A model generated the notes under the pieces. It was not told where the DNA came from and searched no databases. It worked only from the letters and a program-made list of their open reading frames with translations. A program made the translations under genes and the position numbers. Shown one piece after another: positions 41,359 to 50,448 of a stretch of 64,000 nt of DNA (position 1 is its first letter; the number at the start of each line of letters is the position of its first letter). Source of the stretch: CAZECE01 sp964510525 (GTDB lineage: Bacteria > Pseudomonadota > Gammaproteobacteria > Pseudomonadales > JANQJO01); NCBI GenBank assembly GCA_964510525.1, contig CAZECE010000060.1, positions 1-64,000 on the forward strand, read 5' to 3'.

Positions 41359-42054
41359 TTAAGGTAATAGGACTCGAATTCTTGCGCCGTTTAAGCTTGA
41401 GTGGTTATCCAAAAGCAGATGCCCGGCGGTGCCTTTTTGATTTTTATGGCTTTTTACTATGGCATTGGCCATGTAGAGGCCAAGTCCCGATTTGTGCTGC
41501 CTGAAGTTGCCGGGTTTGAGTTGATCGATCGGTTGCTCGAGTAGTTCGGCCGGGAAGCCAGGGCCATTGTCTTCAATAATGATCCAGGCACTTTGCGGAT
41601 CGTCTTTTTCTGCTTCGCTGCTTAAGTGAATCTGAGAGGCGCCCGCTTGCAGTGCGTTATAAATAAAAGTGTCTAAGACGTTAATCATCAAGGCTTCATC
41701 AAAGCATGGACACAGATCTGTGGTGTCATCAAACGTCAGCTGTATTTGATTTTTGAGACTTTGATGTCGGATGCTGGCTTCTTCAAAAAAATCGACTAGA
41801 TCGTGATAATCCAATCGTAGTTGATAAGCGGTTTGACTTTTATAGCCTTGAAGCAATTGACCCAAACGAAAATTTAAGCATTGAAATTGTGCGTCCAGAT
41901 ATTGTGATTCTGCGTCCTCAGCACTGAGGGCGGCTTTTTCTTTCAGGCCTTCAACGGCATTCATTACTTGGCCGAGTTGGTTTTTGATTTCATGCAGTGT
42001 ACTTGCCATAAACAATTGCTGAATTTCAGACTGAGGGCTGGGCGATGCTGTCAT
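41359..42054 (-). CDS. Soluble minimal histidine kinase, no sensor domain
   Basis: The 231-residue protein has a phosphoacceptor motif STLHEIKNQLG (His21) and a dimerisation helix pair. The ATPase domain has a degenerate N box (FIYNALQAGA), EDNGPGF and SGLGLYMANAIV. It has no membrane helices or PAS domain, and no response-regulator gene is adjacent. It sits 78 bp upstream of nothing related, between trkH and sutA, on the minus strand. Its input must come from a partner protein or from abundance. The 187-bp gap to sutA (41172-41358) is AT-rich with A/T-runs and no gene. Confidence 0.8.
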   Translation of the reverse strand: MTASPSPQSEIQQLFMASTLHEIKNQLGQVMNAVEGLKEKAALSAEDAESQYLDAQFQCLNFRLGQLLQGYKSQTAYQLRLDYHDLVDFFEEASIRHQSLKNQIQLTFDDTTDLCPCFDEALMINVLDTFIYNALQAGASQIHLSSEAEKDDPQSAWIIIEDNGPGFPAELLEQPIDQLKPGNFRQHKSGLGLYMANAIVKSHKNQKGTAGHLLLDNHSSLNGARIRVLLP

Positions 42055-42131
42055 TTGAATATTCTCGAAAACGCAGAAAGACTATGGAGCCGGAAGACTA
42101 TTAACGAGTATAGCGGATCAGAATAGCGATT

Positions 42132-43583
42132 TTATCGTCGCCAAAACATCGGGCTGAAAAGAATCAGTAAGGTGAAGACTTCAAGCCGCCCCAGCAGCAT
42201 GGCAAAACACAAAATCCATTTGGCGGGGGTATTGATATCACCATAATGTTCCGCAACTGAGCCTAAGCCTGGGCCTAAGTTGTTGAGACTGGCGGTGATG
42301 GCAGAAAAACCGGTGACAAAGTCTAAGCCAGTGGCCAGAACGGCCAATAATAAAATAGAAAAGACGCTGATGTAAGCGCCCACAAAGCCCCAAACCGCTT
42401 CAATGACGCGATCAGCAACGGGTTTGTTGCCTAATTTGATCGAGAAGACCCCGCTGGGGTACATCAGGCGTTTCATTTCTCGAATGCCTTGTTTGAACAT
42501 CAACAAAATTCGAATCATTTTAACGCCGCCACAGGTTGAACCGGCGCAGCCTCCCATAAAGCTGCCCATTAACAGAGCAATACTGGCCAGAACCGGCCAG
42601 TGACCGTAATTGGCGGTGGCAAACCCCGTTGTTGAGGCAATTGAAATAGTTTGGAAGAGGGCGTGGCGGAAAGTACTTTCGGCTGTGAGATAAGATTGCG
42701 CTTTGAAAAGCCCAAAAAGAGTAACGCCGAGTAAAATCAGTAAAACAAAAACAAAAAAACGGACTTCAGGGTCGTTCCAGTAATACTCAATGGATTTTGC
42801 GCGCCAACAGAAAAAGTGCAACGCAAAATTGATGCTGGCGATAAACATGAAAAAGCAACAGACATAGTCGATGGTCGGGTTATTAAAATACCCAATGCTT
42901 TGATCATGAGTAGAAAAACCGCCGATGGCGATCGTTGAAAAGGCATGGCCAATGGCATCAAAAGGTTCCATTCCGGCTAACCAATACGAGCCGGCGCAAG
43001 CCACTGTCAGTGCCAAATAGATAAACCACAATACCTTGGCGGTTTCGGTGATACGAGGCGTGAGTTTGCTGTCTTTGATCGGTCCTGGCGTTTCGGCTCG
43101 ATACAGCTGCATACCTCCAATTCCCAGCATCGGCAGAATAGCGACAGCCAACACAATGATGCCCATGCCGCCTAGCCACTGAAGTTGCTGTCGATAATAC
43201 AAAATAGATCTCGGTAGCTGATCCAGTTGGGTGAGCACGGTTGCACCTGTTGTGGTGAGACCGGATAGGGATTCAAAAACGGCGTCTGTAAAACTCATAT
43301 TGAGGGCGCTCGATAATAAAAACGGGGTGGCGCCTGAGATACCCAGAACCGTCCAGAACATGACAACAATTACAAAGCCATCTCGAGTACGCAGCTCTTG
43401 GTTGTGATTGTGGACTGGGAACCAGCACAAAATGCCTGAAATTAAGTTAATGACAAACGCACTGAAAAAAACAGTGGCGCTACCATCCTCGTAATACAAG
43501 GAAACAAACAAGGGTGGGATCATCGTGATGCTGTAAAGCATCAATAAAATGCCAAGAACCTTGAGAATGATGGATTTGTGCAT
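42132..43583 (-). CDS. trkH: Trk potassium uptake channel subunit TrkH
   Basis: TrkH is the K+-translocating membrane subunit. The 483-residue protein is hydrophobic throughout with the four P-loop/selectivity-filter segments characteristic of the family, for example SGLTTTGATVL, FSTIAIGGFSTHD, IASTTGFATANYG and LNNLGPGLGSV. GSFMGGCAGSTCGGVKMIR is the conserved loop after the third filter. It follows trkA with a 15-bp gap, so channel and gate are co-expressed. Length matches E. coli TrkH (483). Confidence 0.97.
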   Translation of the reverse strand: MHKSIILKVLGILLMLYSITMIPPLFVSLYYEDGSATVFFSAFVINLISGILCWFPVHNHNQELRTRDGFVIVVMFWTVLGISGATPFLLSSALNMSFTDAVFESLSGLTTTGATVLTQLDQLPRSILYYRQQLQWLGGMGIIVLAVAILPMLGIGGMQLYRAETPGPIKDSKLTPRITETAKVLWFIYLALTVACAGSYWLAGMEPFDAIGHAFSTIAIGGFSTHDQSIGYFNNPTIDYVCCFFMFIASINFALHFFCWRAKSIEYYWNDPEVRFFVFVLLILLGVTLFGLFKAQSYLTAESTFRHALFQTISIASTTGFATANYGHWPVLASIALLMGSFMGGCAGSTCGGVKMIRILLMFKQGIREMKRLMYPSGVFSIKLGNKPVADRVIEAVWGFVGAYISVFSILLLAVLATGLDFVTGFSAITASLNNLGPGLGSVAEHYGDINTPAKWILCFAMLLGRLEVFTLLILFSPMFWRR

Positions 43584-43598
43584 AGTGGTGTTTGAAAA

Positions 43599-44972
43599 CT
43601 AAAAAAAGTTAAGCCCCACTTGGAACAAGGATTCCACGTCTCTAATGCGGCTTTTATCAATGAGAAACATAATGACATGGTCATCGGCTTCTACGACGAT
43701 GTCATCGTGTGCAATTAACACTTTGTCATTACGCACAATGGCCCCGATGTTGGTACCCTCAGGAAGATCAATTTCGGCGATGGTGCGGCCAACGACTTTA
43801 GAGGATTTGGAGTCGCCATGAGCGATCGCTTCAATGGCCTCGGCGGCGCCGCGACGTAAGGAGTGTACGTTCACCACATCCCCTCGTCGAACATGTGCCA
43901 GCAGACTCCCGATCGTTGCCAACTGGGGTGAGATGGCAATATCGATGTCGCCGCCTTGAACCAAATCGACGTACGCAGTATTGTTGATTAATGTCATGAC
44001 TTTGCGTGCGCCTAAACGTTTAGCCAACATGCTGGACATGATGTTGGCTTCATCGTCGTTGGTCAGTGCGATGAAGAGATCGGTGTCTTCGACATCCACT
44101 TCGAGCAGTAAGTCTTGGTCGGATGCGTTGCCCTGCAAGATGACGGTTTCAGCCAGTTGTTGAGCCAATATTTCACAACGTTGCTTGTTGCGCTCAATGA
44201 GCTTGACTCGGTATCTGTTTTCAATGGCTTGTGCCAGACGAGCACCAATGTTACCGCCACCGGCGATGATAATTCGCTTGTAATCGTGCTCCAAGCGGCG
44301 CAATTCACTCATAACAGCACGAATGTGATTTCGTGCCGCAATAAAAAACACTTCGTCGTCTACCTCAATCACCGTGGAGCCTTCGGGAATGATCGGACGG
44401 TCTTGACGAAAAATCGCCGCAACTCGGGTTTCAACATTGGGCATGTGTTGGCGTAAATAACTCAATGCTTGCCCTACGAGTGGGCCACCATAGAAGGCTT
44501 TAACGGCAACCAGCTGGACTTTCCCGCCGGCAAAATCGAGCACCTGCAAGGCGCCAGGGTGCTCGAGCAGCCGCTTAACGTAATTGGTAACCACTTGCTC
44601 TGGGCTGATGATAACGTCGATGGGAATGTTGTCGTTTGAAAACAGTTGTCCGTACTGAAGGTAACTGATAGACCTTACTCGGGCAATTTTAGTCGGCACA
44701 CGAAACAGTGAGTAGGCCAGCTGGCAAGCAAACATATTAATTTCATCACTGTTGGTTACCGCAATCAGCATGTCGGCTTCATCGGCGCCAGCTTTTTTCA
44801 GAACATTGGGGTAGCAGGCATAGCCTTCCAGCGTGCGTATATCGAGCCGATCTTGCAGCTCTCGGAGTTTTTGCACGTCCGTATCGACGATGGTGATGTC
44901 GTTGGCTTCGTGAGCTAAGTTATCGGCCAGCGAACTGCCGACTTGCCCAGCACCTAAAATGATGATTCTCAT
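43599..44972 (-). CDS. trkA: Trk system NAD-binding regulatory subunit TrkA
   Basis: TrkA is the cytoplasmic RCK-type gate of Trk potassium transport. It consists of two tandem Rossmann units, IILGAGQVGSSLADNL at the N-terminus and IIIAGGGNIGARLAQAI near residue 235, each followed by a TrkA-C domain. Length is 457 (458 in E. coli). It is located 10 bp after rsmB and 15 bp before trkH. The fmt-rsmB-trkA order is conserved in gammaproteobacteria; inclusion of trkH is a local variation. Confidence 0.97.
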   Translation of the reverse strand: MRIIILGAGQVGSSLADNLAHEANDITIVDTDVQKLRELQDRLDIRTLEGYACYPNVLKKAGADEADMLIAVTNSDEINMFACQLAYSLFRVPTKIARVRSISYLQYGQLFSNDNIPIDVIISPEQVVTNYVKRLLEHPGALQVLDFAGGKVQLVAVKAFYGGPLVGQALSYLRQHMPNVETRVAAIFRQDRPIIPEGSTVIEVDDEVFFIAARNHIRAVMSELRRLEHDYKRIIIAGGGNIGARLAQAIENRYRVKLIERNKQRCEILAQQLAETVILQGNASDQDLLLEVDVEDTDLFIALTNDDEANIMSSMLAKRLGARKVMTLINNTAYVDLVQGGDIDIAISPQLATIGSLLAHVRRGDVVNVHSLRRGAAEAIEAIAHGDSKSSKVVGRTIAEIDLPEGTNIGAIVRNDKVLIAHDDIVVEADDHVIMFLIDKSRIRDVESLFQVGLNFF

Positions 44973-44982
44973 AAGGGTATGA

Positions 44983-46281
44983 TTATGGCACCTTTTTCAG
45001 TAACGCGTAATAAAAGCCGTCAGGGCCTGAAGGGCTGGGTAAAATTTGTAAACCTGTTGCGTTGCTCATGGGAATACTCGATGCCAGGGGAGGCAGTGGC
45101 ATCAAGTGGGCATCAGGGGTTGTGTTTAAAAAGTGGCTGATTTGCTCACTGTTCTCAGCCGGTAAAATCGAGCAAGTGGCGTATAGCAATAACCCTCCTG
45201 GTTTGAGATGGGGCCAGAGGTGGTGTAGCAATTGCCTTTGTTGTTCGGCCAACGCTGGGATGTCTTCGGGTTTTCGTAACAGCAGGATGTCAGGGTGTCT
45301 CCGAGTAATGCCGCTTGCCGAGCAAGGGGCATCCAACAAAATACGATCGTAATCCGTTTGTTGCCATTTTGAGTTGGTTTGAGTGGCATCGGTGACATAC
45401 AGTCGGTAACGTGACGTTTCAATTTGGTGTCTGGCAAGGTTCTCTTCGATTTTTTTTGCGCGAGCGGCGTCTTTTTCCAGCAGCACTAATGCATCAATAT
45501 CGGGGCAAGTCTCTAAGATACTCAAGCTTTTCCCGCCAGGGGCTGCGCAGGCATCCAGAACGCGGAGCCCTGGCTGCAAATCAAGAAAGGACGATGCCAA
45601 CTGAGCCGATTCATCTTGAACCGCAAACAACCCATCTGAAAACCCAGGGAGTGTGGTGATATCAGGTGGTTTTTCCAGGGTGATGGCCATCTCACTGAGC
45701 TGTCCGAGAGTGCCCTGGATTCCCGCTGAGGCGAGCTGGGCCAAGTAATCGATACGTGAGGTTTTGGTGGGGTTGATGCGCAGTGTTGTTGCAGCGGCTT
45801 GTAAATGGGCCTGGGTAATATCCGGGATGGCTTGAGACCAATGGCTCTGTATGTGTGACTGAAACCATTCGGGAAACACCGGCGATTTGGGGGCATTGCC
45901 GGTTTGGGGTTTTAAATCCTCTGTTTTGGCTTGCTGAAGAACCGCATTGATCAACTTTTTGGCCCAGATCTTTTTTCGGGATTTTGCCAGTTCCGTGGTT
46001 TCATTGATGGCGGCGTAATCGGGAATATTCAACCAGTGGAGTTGATAGAGGCCGAGTAATAAGATCAGCTGGATGTCCTGGTCTTTTTTCTTGAGCGGTT
46101 TTTTTAAAAAGGTACTGAGTTGGTTTTGCAGGTAAACGTGCCATCGGCAAACGCCAACACACAATGCTTTGCGCAACGCTTCATCTTGATCAGAAACCGG
46201 CGTATTCGACAGCGCGCTTGGTAATGATTGACCTTGAGTGACTTTGATCAGAGTCTTAAGAGCCGAGAGGCGAGCTTTCAT
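44983..46281 (-). CDS. rsmB: 16S rRNA (cytosine-967-C5)-methyltransferase RsmB
   Basis: RsmB makes m5C967 in 16S rRNA. The N-terminal NusB-like helical domain (LRKALCVGVCRWHVYLQNQL) is followed by a SAM-methyltransferase domain: LDACAAPGGKSLSILE, DRILLDAPCSASGITRRHPD (Cys of PCS) and LLYATCSILPAEN (catalytic Cys of TCS). At 432 residues it equals the E. coli protein closely (429). Its ATG overlaps the fmt stop (ATGA), so it is translated together with fmt. Confidence 0.96.
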   Translation of the reverse strand: MKARLSALKTLIKVTQGQSLPSALSNTPVSDQDEALRKALCVGVCRWHVYLQNQLSTFLKKPLKKKDQDIQLILLLGLYQLHWLNIPDYAAINETTELAKSRKKIWAKKLINAVLQQAKTEDLKPQTGNAPKSPVFPEWFQSHIQSHWSQAIPDITQAHLQAAATTLRINPTKTSRIDYLAQLASAGIQGTLGQLSEMAITLEKPPDITTLPGFSDGLFAVQDESAQLASSFLDLQPGLRVLDACAAPGGKSLSILETCPDIDALVLLEKDAARAKKIEENLARHQIETSRYRLYVTDATQTNSKWQQTDYDRILLDAPCSASGITRRHPDILLLRKPEDIPALAEQQRQLLHHLWPHLKPGGLLLYATCSILPAENSEQISHFLNTTPDAHLMPLPPLASSIPMSNATGLQILPSPSGPDGFYYALLKKVP

Positions 46282-47327
46282 GAGTGGGTTTTCTGCTGTT
46301 CTGGTGTGGTGGAGAAAAAGCAGCTACCCACAGGAAACCAATGGGCTTTACTGTTGAGTAAATCGGAAACCCGAATGGCTTTACTGCCAGGTAGCTGCAC
46401 GTCTGTTATCGCCAGTGGTGTGTCTCCCGTAGCAACAATGAACTGTGTTTTTGAAATTGAGGTCAGTGTGCCAGGCTTAGGGGTTGAGTTAGGGTCGGCA
46501 GGCGTGGGGATGGGGTGGGCTGCCAGTATCTTGATGCGATGAGTGTCTTCTTTGGATGCAGAACTTTCCTCAGGAGGCGGTGAAAAGAAACTGAAGCAAC
46601 CAGGGAAGGGGGTAAAGGCACGTAATTTTTGCAGGATGGTTTGCGCTGGTAAAGACCAATCAATCATACCCTCGCTCTTGGTAATTTTGTGCGCGTAAGT
46701 GGCGCCAGATTCGGGCTGAGGTTGGCCGTTACACTCGGATTGAATGTGTTCAAAATGGCCGTCTTGATCTAACAGCCTTTGCCAATGGTCGAGCCAATGG
46801 ATCAGCAGTTGGATGCTGGCCGTATTCAATTTTTGCTCAAGGGTGGCGGTATTGTCTGTTTCGGAGATGCTAACGGGCGTGGTGGCTATCACAGGGCCGG
46901 TATCGAGCCCTGCATCCATTCGCATTAAGCTGACCCCCGTTTCGGTATCGCCCGCTTCAATGGCGCGCTGAATAGGGGCGGCGCCACGCCATCTGGGCAA
47001 TAAAGAGGTGTGGATATTGAGGCAACCAAAACGAGGAATGTTAAGGAAGCTTTCGGGCAGCAGTAAGCCATAGGCCACCACGATGATCAGGTCTGGTGTT
47101 TCCTGCGCGACCCTCTCGAGCGTCTCGGCGTCAATTTTGACGGGTTGCAGCACTGGAATGGAATGTGTTTCAGCTAACGCCTTAACCGGACTGGGTTTGA
47201 GCTTTCGGCCTCGTCCCGCGGGGCGGTCGGGTTGGGTCAGCACCAGCGAAACGTGATGATCAGAAGCCAATAAGGCGGCGAGGATGTGTTCTGAAAAAAC
47301 GGGGGTGCCCGCAAAAATAAGCTTCAT
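46278..47327 (-). CDS. fmt: Methionyl-tRNA formyltransferase
   Basis: Fmt formylates initiator Met-tRNA. Conserved features are IFAGTPVFSEHIL, QPDRPAGRGRKLKPSPVK, CLNIHTSLLPRWRGAAPIQRA (active-site Asn and His) and MDAGLDTGPVI (active-site Asp). The C-terminal OB-fold domain is longer than usual, with an insert around residues 240-280 rich in Ser/Pro, giving 349 residues against 315 in E. coli. The partner gene def, normally just upstream, is absent: zwf starts divergently 181 bp away. Confidence 0.96.
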   Translation of the reverse strand: MKLIFAGTPVFSEHILAALLASDHHVSLVLTQPDRPAGRGRKLKPSPVKALAETHSIPVLQPVKIDAETLERVAQETPDLIIVVAYGLLLPESFLNIPRFGCLNIHTSLLPRWRGAAPIQRAIEAGDTETGVSLMRMDAGLDTGPVIATTPVSISETDNTATLEQKLNTASIQLLIHWLDHWQRLLDQDGHFEHIQSECNGQPQPESGATYAHKITKSEGMIDWSLPAQTILQKLRAFTPFPGCFSFFSPPPEESSASKEDTHRIKILAAHPIPTPADPNSTPKPGTLTSISKTQFIVATGDTPLAITDVQLPGSKAIRVSDLLNSKAHWFPVGSCFFSTTPEQQKTHS

Positions 47328-47508
47328 GATGAGTGTCTGGCTGAGATTAAAATGTCAGGAGGCGAGAAGCATATTACAGACCCCAGGGTAAGCCAACTCC
47401 AGAGCTTATCTGCTAGACTGAAATCAGGCATTATTATAGATATATCAAGCGTATATCCCTTGGTGCTCAGGGAAACTCTACTTAGGAAAGCAGACTCAGG
47501 AAAACAGC

Positions 47509-48975
47509 ATGGTCATCGATGTGACGTCTCAGGAAGAACAGCCCATCGAGTTTGTGGTCTTCGGAGCGACCGGCGATTTAAGTCAGCGCAAATTATTCCC
47601 ATCGTTGTTTCAATTGTTTTTGGATGATTGTTGGCCTCATTCATTGAGGATTCTAGCTGTGGTCCGATCTGACATGACGCCGCAAGGCTTTGCCACGTTG
47701 ATACAACCGGAATGCGAACGTCGGTGTGACGCGTCTCAAACCGAGGCCTTTAAGAATTTCTTAAGTCATATTGAACTGGTCCAAGTGGATGCCCACTCGC
47801 AACACACCTTTGAAAATTTGAGCCAACAATTTACCAAAGCGGCGTACCAGATTTTTTATTTTGCAGTCTCGCCGACGTTATACGAACCTTTGATTACTGG
47901 GTTGGTGACTCAGCGCTGCATTCGCTCGGATACTCGAGTGGTAATCGAAAAGCCCATTGGTCAAGATTTACCAAGCGCCGAAAAAATTCACCATTTGTTG
48001 AAAACCGTGTTCGAAGAGCGTCAAATCTTTAGAATCGATCATTACCTAGGAAAAGAAACCGTACAAAACATTATGGCCTTGCGGTTTGGTAACGCGGTAT
48101 TAGAACCTTTGTGGCGTGCTGAGCGCATTGATTATATTCAGATCACGGTGGCCGAAACCTTAGGTGTCGAAAATCGTGGGGATTATTACGATCAAACTGG
48201 CGCGTTGCGGGATATGGTACAGAACCATCTGTTACAGCTGCTGTGTATCACGGCTATGGAGCCGCCGGCGCAATTAAGTGCGTTTTCGGTGCGAGATGAA
48301 AAGCTCAAGGTGTTGTCTTCCCTACGGCCGATTTTACCGGCTGATGTGGTGACGCACACCGTAAGAGGTCAATATCACGTCAATACAGTAGAATCGGCGT
48401 CACTTGCTTATTCAAAAGAACCGGGTGTTAAATCAGGTTCTCAGACGGAAACGTTCGTGGCCTTGAAAACGCAAATTGATAATTGGCGTTGGGCTGGCAT
48501 GCCGATTTATTTGCGTACGGGGAAAAAGCTTCGTGCGCATCGATCGGAAATTTTGATTCAGTTTAAAGATGTCCCGCATAAATTATTTCGACATTCCCCT
48601 AGCTCTCTATTGGCCAATCGGTTGCTGATCGCTTTACAGCCAGAAGAGAGTATCCAGCTGTTTTTAAATTGTAAGACCCCGGGTAAGGGCATGAGCCTGG
48701 AGCCTGTGGCATTGAATTTGGATCGGGCGCAACAGGCGACTCAGCGCCGCTGGGGGGCTTATGAGCGGTTGATTCTTGATGTGCTCCAAGGCGACTTAAC
48801 CTTGTTTATGCGTGAAAAAGAGGTGTCAGCGGCTTGGGGTTGGATTGATCCGATCATCGAAGGCTGGGCGCGCCATATGCCTGTGCCTGAACCCTACTTC
48901 GCTGGATCCTGGGGGCCTGTAGCGGCCGATCAGTTGCTCGCACGCGATGGTTATATTTGGCATAATCCGCTCTGA
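47509..48975 (+). CDS. zwf: Glucose-6-phosphate 1-dehydrogenase
   Basis: Zwf oxidises glucose-6-phosphate to 6-phosphogluconolactone, producing NADPH. The N-terminal dinucleotide motif FGATGDLSQRKL is followed by VIEKPIGQDL, the active-site RIDHYLGKETVQN and GALRDMVQNHLLQLL. LRTGKKL follows. Length 488 is normal (491 in E. coli). pgl and edd, its usual partners, are not in the window. The frame is open upstream, but ATG 47509 gives the family N-terminus and has AGGA elements before it. The 181-bp gap to fmt holds no recognisable gene. Confidence 0.96.
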   Translation: MVIDVTSQEEQPIEFVVFGATGDLSQRKLFPSLFQLFLDDCWPHSLRILAVVRSDMTPQGFATLIQPECERRCDASQTEAFKNFLSHIELVQVDAHSQHTFENLSQQFTKAAYQIFYFAVSPTLYEPLITGLVTQRCIRSDTRVVIEKPIGQDLPSAEKIHHLLKTVFEERQIFRIDHYLGKETVQNIMALRFGNAVLEPLWRAERIDYIQITVAETLGVENRGDYYDQTGALRDMVQNHLLQLLCITAMEPPAQLSAFSVRDEKLKVLSSLRPILPADVVTHTVRGQYHVNTVESASLAYSKEPGVKSGSQTETFVALKTQIDNWRWAGMPIYLRTGKKLRAHRSEILIQFKDVPHKLFRHSPSSLLANRLLIALQPEESIQLFLNCKTPGKGMSLEPVALNLDRAQQATQRRWGAYERLILDVLQGDLTLFMREKEVSAAWGWIDPIIEGWARHMPVPEPYFAGSWGPVAADQLLARDGYIWHNPL

Positions 48976-49017
48976 TTTTTCAGCAGTACTAATAATTTGA
49001 GAGTTGGAGAGGTGTTC

Positions 49018-49749
49018 ATGCGTCCCAGTGGCCGTGCAGTCGATGAATTGCGCCAAATTTCGTTAGAGTTAGAGTATACCTGCCATGCCGAAGGCGCTGT
49101 TCAGGTGTCGTTCGGTAACACTCGGGTGTTGTGTACCGCCAGCGTGGAATCGGGTGTGCCCCGTTTTTTAAAAGGGCAGAAGCAAGGGTGGCTGACGGCC
49201 GAATACGGCATGTTACCGCGATCAACCGGTACTCGGATGGCGCGTGAAGCCAGTCGAGGCAAGCAAGGCGGGCGAACCCTGGAAATTAGCCGTTTGATTG
49301 GTCGCTCACTGCGTTCTTGTGTGGACCTGACGGCATTAGGTGAAAATACCATCACCATTGATTGCGATGTCATTCAAGCGGATGGCGGGACTCGTACGGC
49401 AGCGATCACTGGGGGGCAGGTGGCCTTGGTGATGGCGTTGCATTGGATGCAGCGCGAAAAGAAGGTGAGTACGTTGCCGCTTAATCATTGGATTGCTTCG
49501 GTTTCCGCCGGGGTTTATCAAGGTGAAGCTGTTTTGGATTTGGATTATGCCGAAGATTCTAATGCGGAAACCGACATGAATTTGGTCATGACAGAACACG
49601 GCACCTTAATTGAGGTGCAGGGCACGGCAGAAGGTAAGCCGTTTACGCCCGAAGAACTGAATTCTATGTTGGCGTTAGGGCGTCAGGGTATTGCTACGTT
49701 GATTGGGCATCAGCGTTCGGCCGTGTCTTCCTGGTTGAAAGAAAGGTGA
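49018..49749 (+). CDS. rph: Ribonuclease PH
   Basis: RNase PH is a phosphorolytic 3'-5' exoribonuclease that trims tRNA precursors. The 243-residue protein begins MRPSGRAVDELRQIS and has TAEYGMLPRSTGTRMAREASRGKQGGR, LTIDCDVIQADGGTRTAAITG-type sequence and DLDYAEDSNAETDMN. ATG 49018 follows GGAGAGG with 5-6 bases spacing; an in-frame TTG at 48997 is rejected. The full-length C-terminus is present, unlike the frameshifted rph of E. coli K-12. It precedes pyrE, as in many gammaproteobacteria. Confidence 0.97.
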   Translation: MRPSGRAVDELRQISLELEYTCHAEGAVQVSFGNTRVLCTASVESGVPRFLKGQKQGWLTAEYGMLPRSTGTRMAREASRGKQGGRTLEISRLIGRSLRSCVDLTALGENTITIDCDVIQADGGTRTAAITGGQVALVMALHWMQREKKVSTLPLNHWIASVSAGVYQGEAVLDLDYAEDSNAETDMNLVMTEHGTLIEVQGTAEGKPFTPEELNSMLALGRQGIATLIGHQRSAVSSWLKER

Positions 49750-49757
49750 ATCACGCT

Positions 49758-50387
49758 ATGTCTGAATCACTCATTCAACTCATCGAGCAGCATCAAGCCC
49801 TTCAAGTGGGCGAATTTGTCTTGAAGTCTGGCATTAAAAGTCCGGTGTTTTTTAATTTTGGTTTGATCAACACAGCGACTGGCTTGTCGCAGTTGGGTGA
49901 GATGTTTCGAGATCGCATTCTCGAGCAGGGCTGGGCATTCGATTATTTGGTCGGGCCGGCTTATAAAGGCATTCCGATTGCCACAGCCACCGCGGTCAGT
50001 TTGGCCGCTCTGGACAATATGCCGAACATGCAAAACCTTAAGCTGGCCTACAATCGCAAAGAGGCTAAATCGCACGGTGAAGGCGGGGCTTGGGTGGGCG
50101 ACATCAGTCGATCCAAAGTGGTGTTAATCGACGATGTATTAACGGCAGGTACGGCCCTCAGTCAGGCCGTGGCAGCGGTGAAAGCGGCCGAAGCGGAGTT
50201 GTTGGGCGTGGTGATTGCGCTTGATCGTGAACAAAAAGGCCGTGATGGCAAAACGACGGCTGATCGCTTACAAGCTGAATGGGGGGTGCCCGTGGTGAGT
50301 TTGCTGACATTAACGCAAATGATTTCCTATTATAAAAAGATAGGTGATGAAAAAATCTTGGTGGCTTTGCAATCGATTGCTGGCTAA
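49758..50387 (+). CDS. pyrE: Orotate phosphoribosyltransferase
   Basis: PyrE joins orotate to PRPP in pyrimidine synthesis. The 209-residue protein has FVLKSGIKSPVFFNFGLINT, LVGPAYKGIPIAT, YNRKEAKSHGEGG and the PRPP motif VVLIDDVLTAGTAL. ATG 49758 gives MSESLIQLIEQH, near the E. coli length (213). GTG 49746, overlapping the rph stop, is a weaker alternative. AAAGG lies 11 bases upstream of the ATG. Expression is probably coupled to rph. Confidence 0.97.
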   Translation: MSESLIQLIEQHQALQVGEFVLKSGIKSPVFFNFGLINTATGLSQLGEMFRDRILEQGWAFDYLVGPAYKGIPIATATAVSLAALDNMPNMQNLKLAYNRKEAKSHGEGGAWVGDISRSKVVLIDDVLTAGTALSQAVAAVKAAEAELLGVVIALDREQKGRDGKTTADRLQAEWGVPVVSLLTLTQMISYYKKIGDEKILVALQSIAG

Positions 50388-50448
50388 GTGCTTGTAAAGG
50401 AATGTGGAAATTGTTCACAAAGTGTTTAAAAAGACGTTGGATAACGGC

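Noticed and set aside
47352..47627. Open frame of about 91 codons across the fmt-zwf gap into zwf
   Set aside because: Its second half is an out-of-phase reading of the zwf N-terminus, and no family resemblance was seen.
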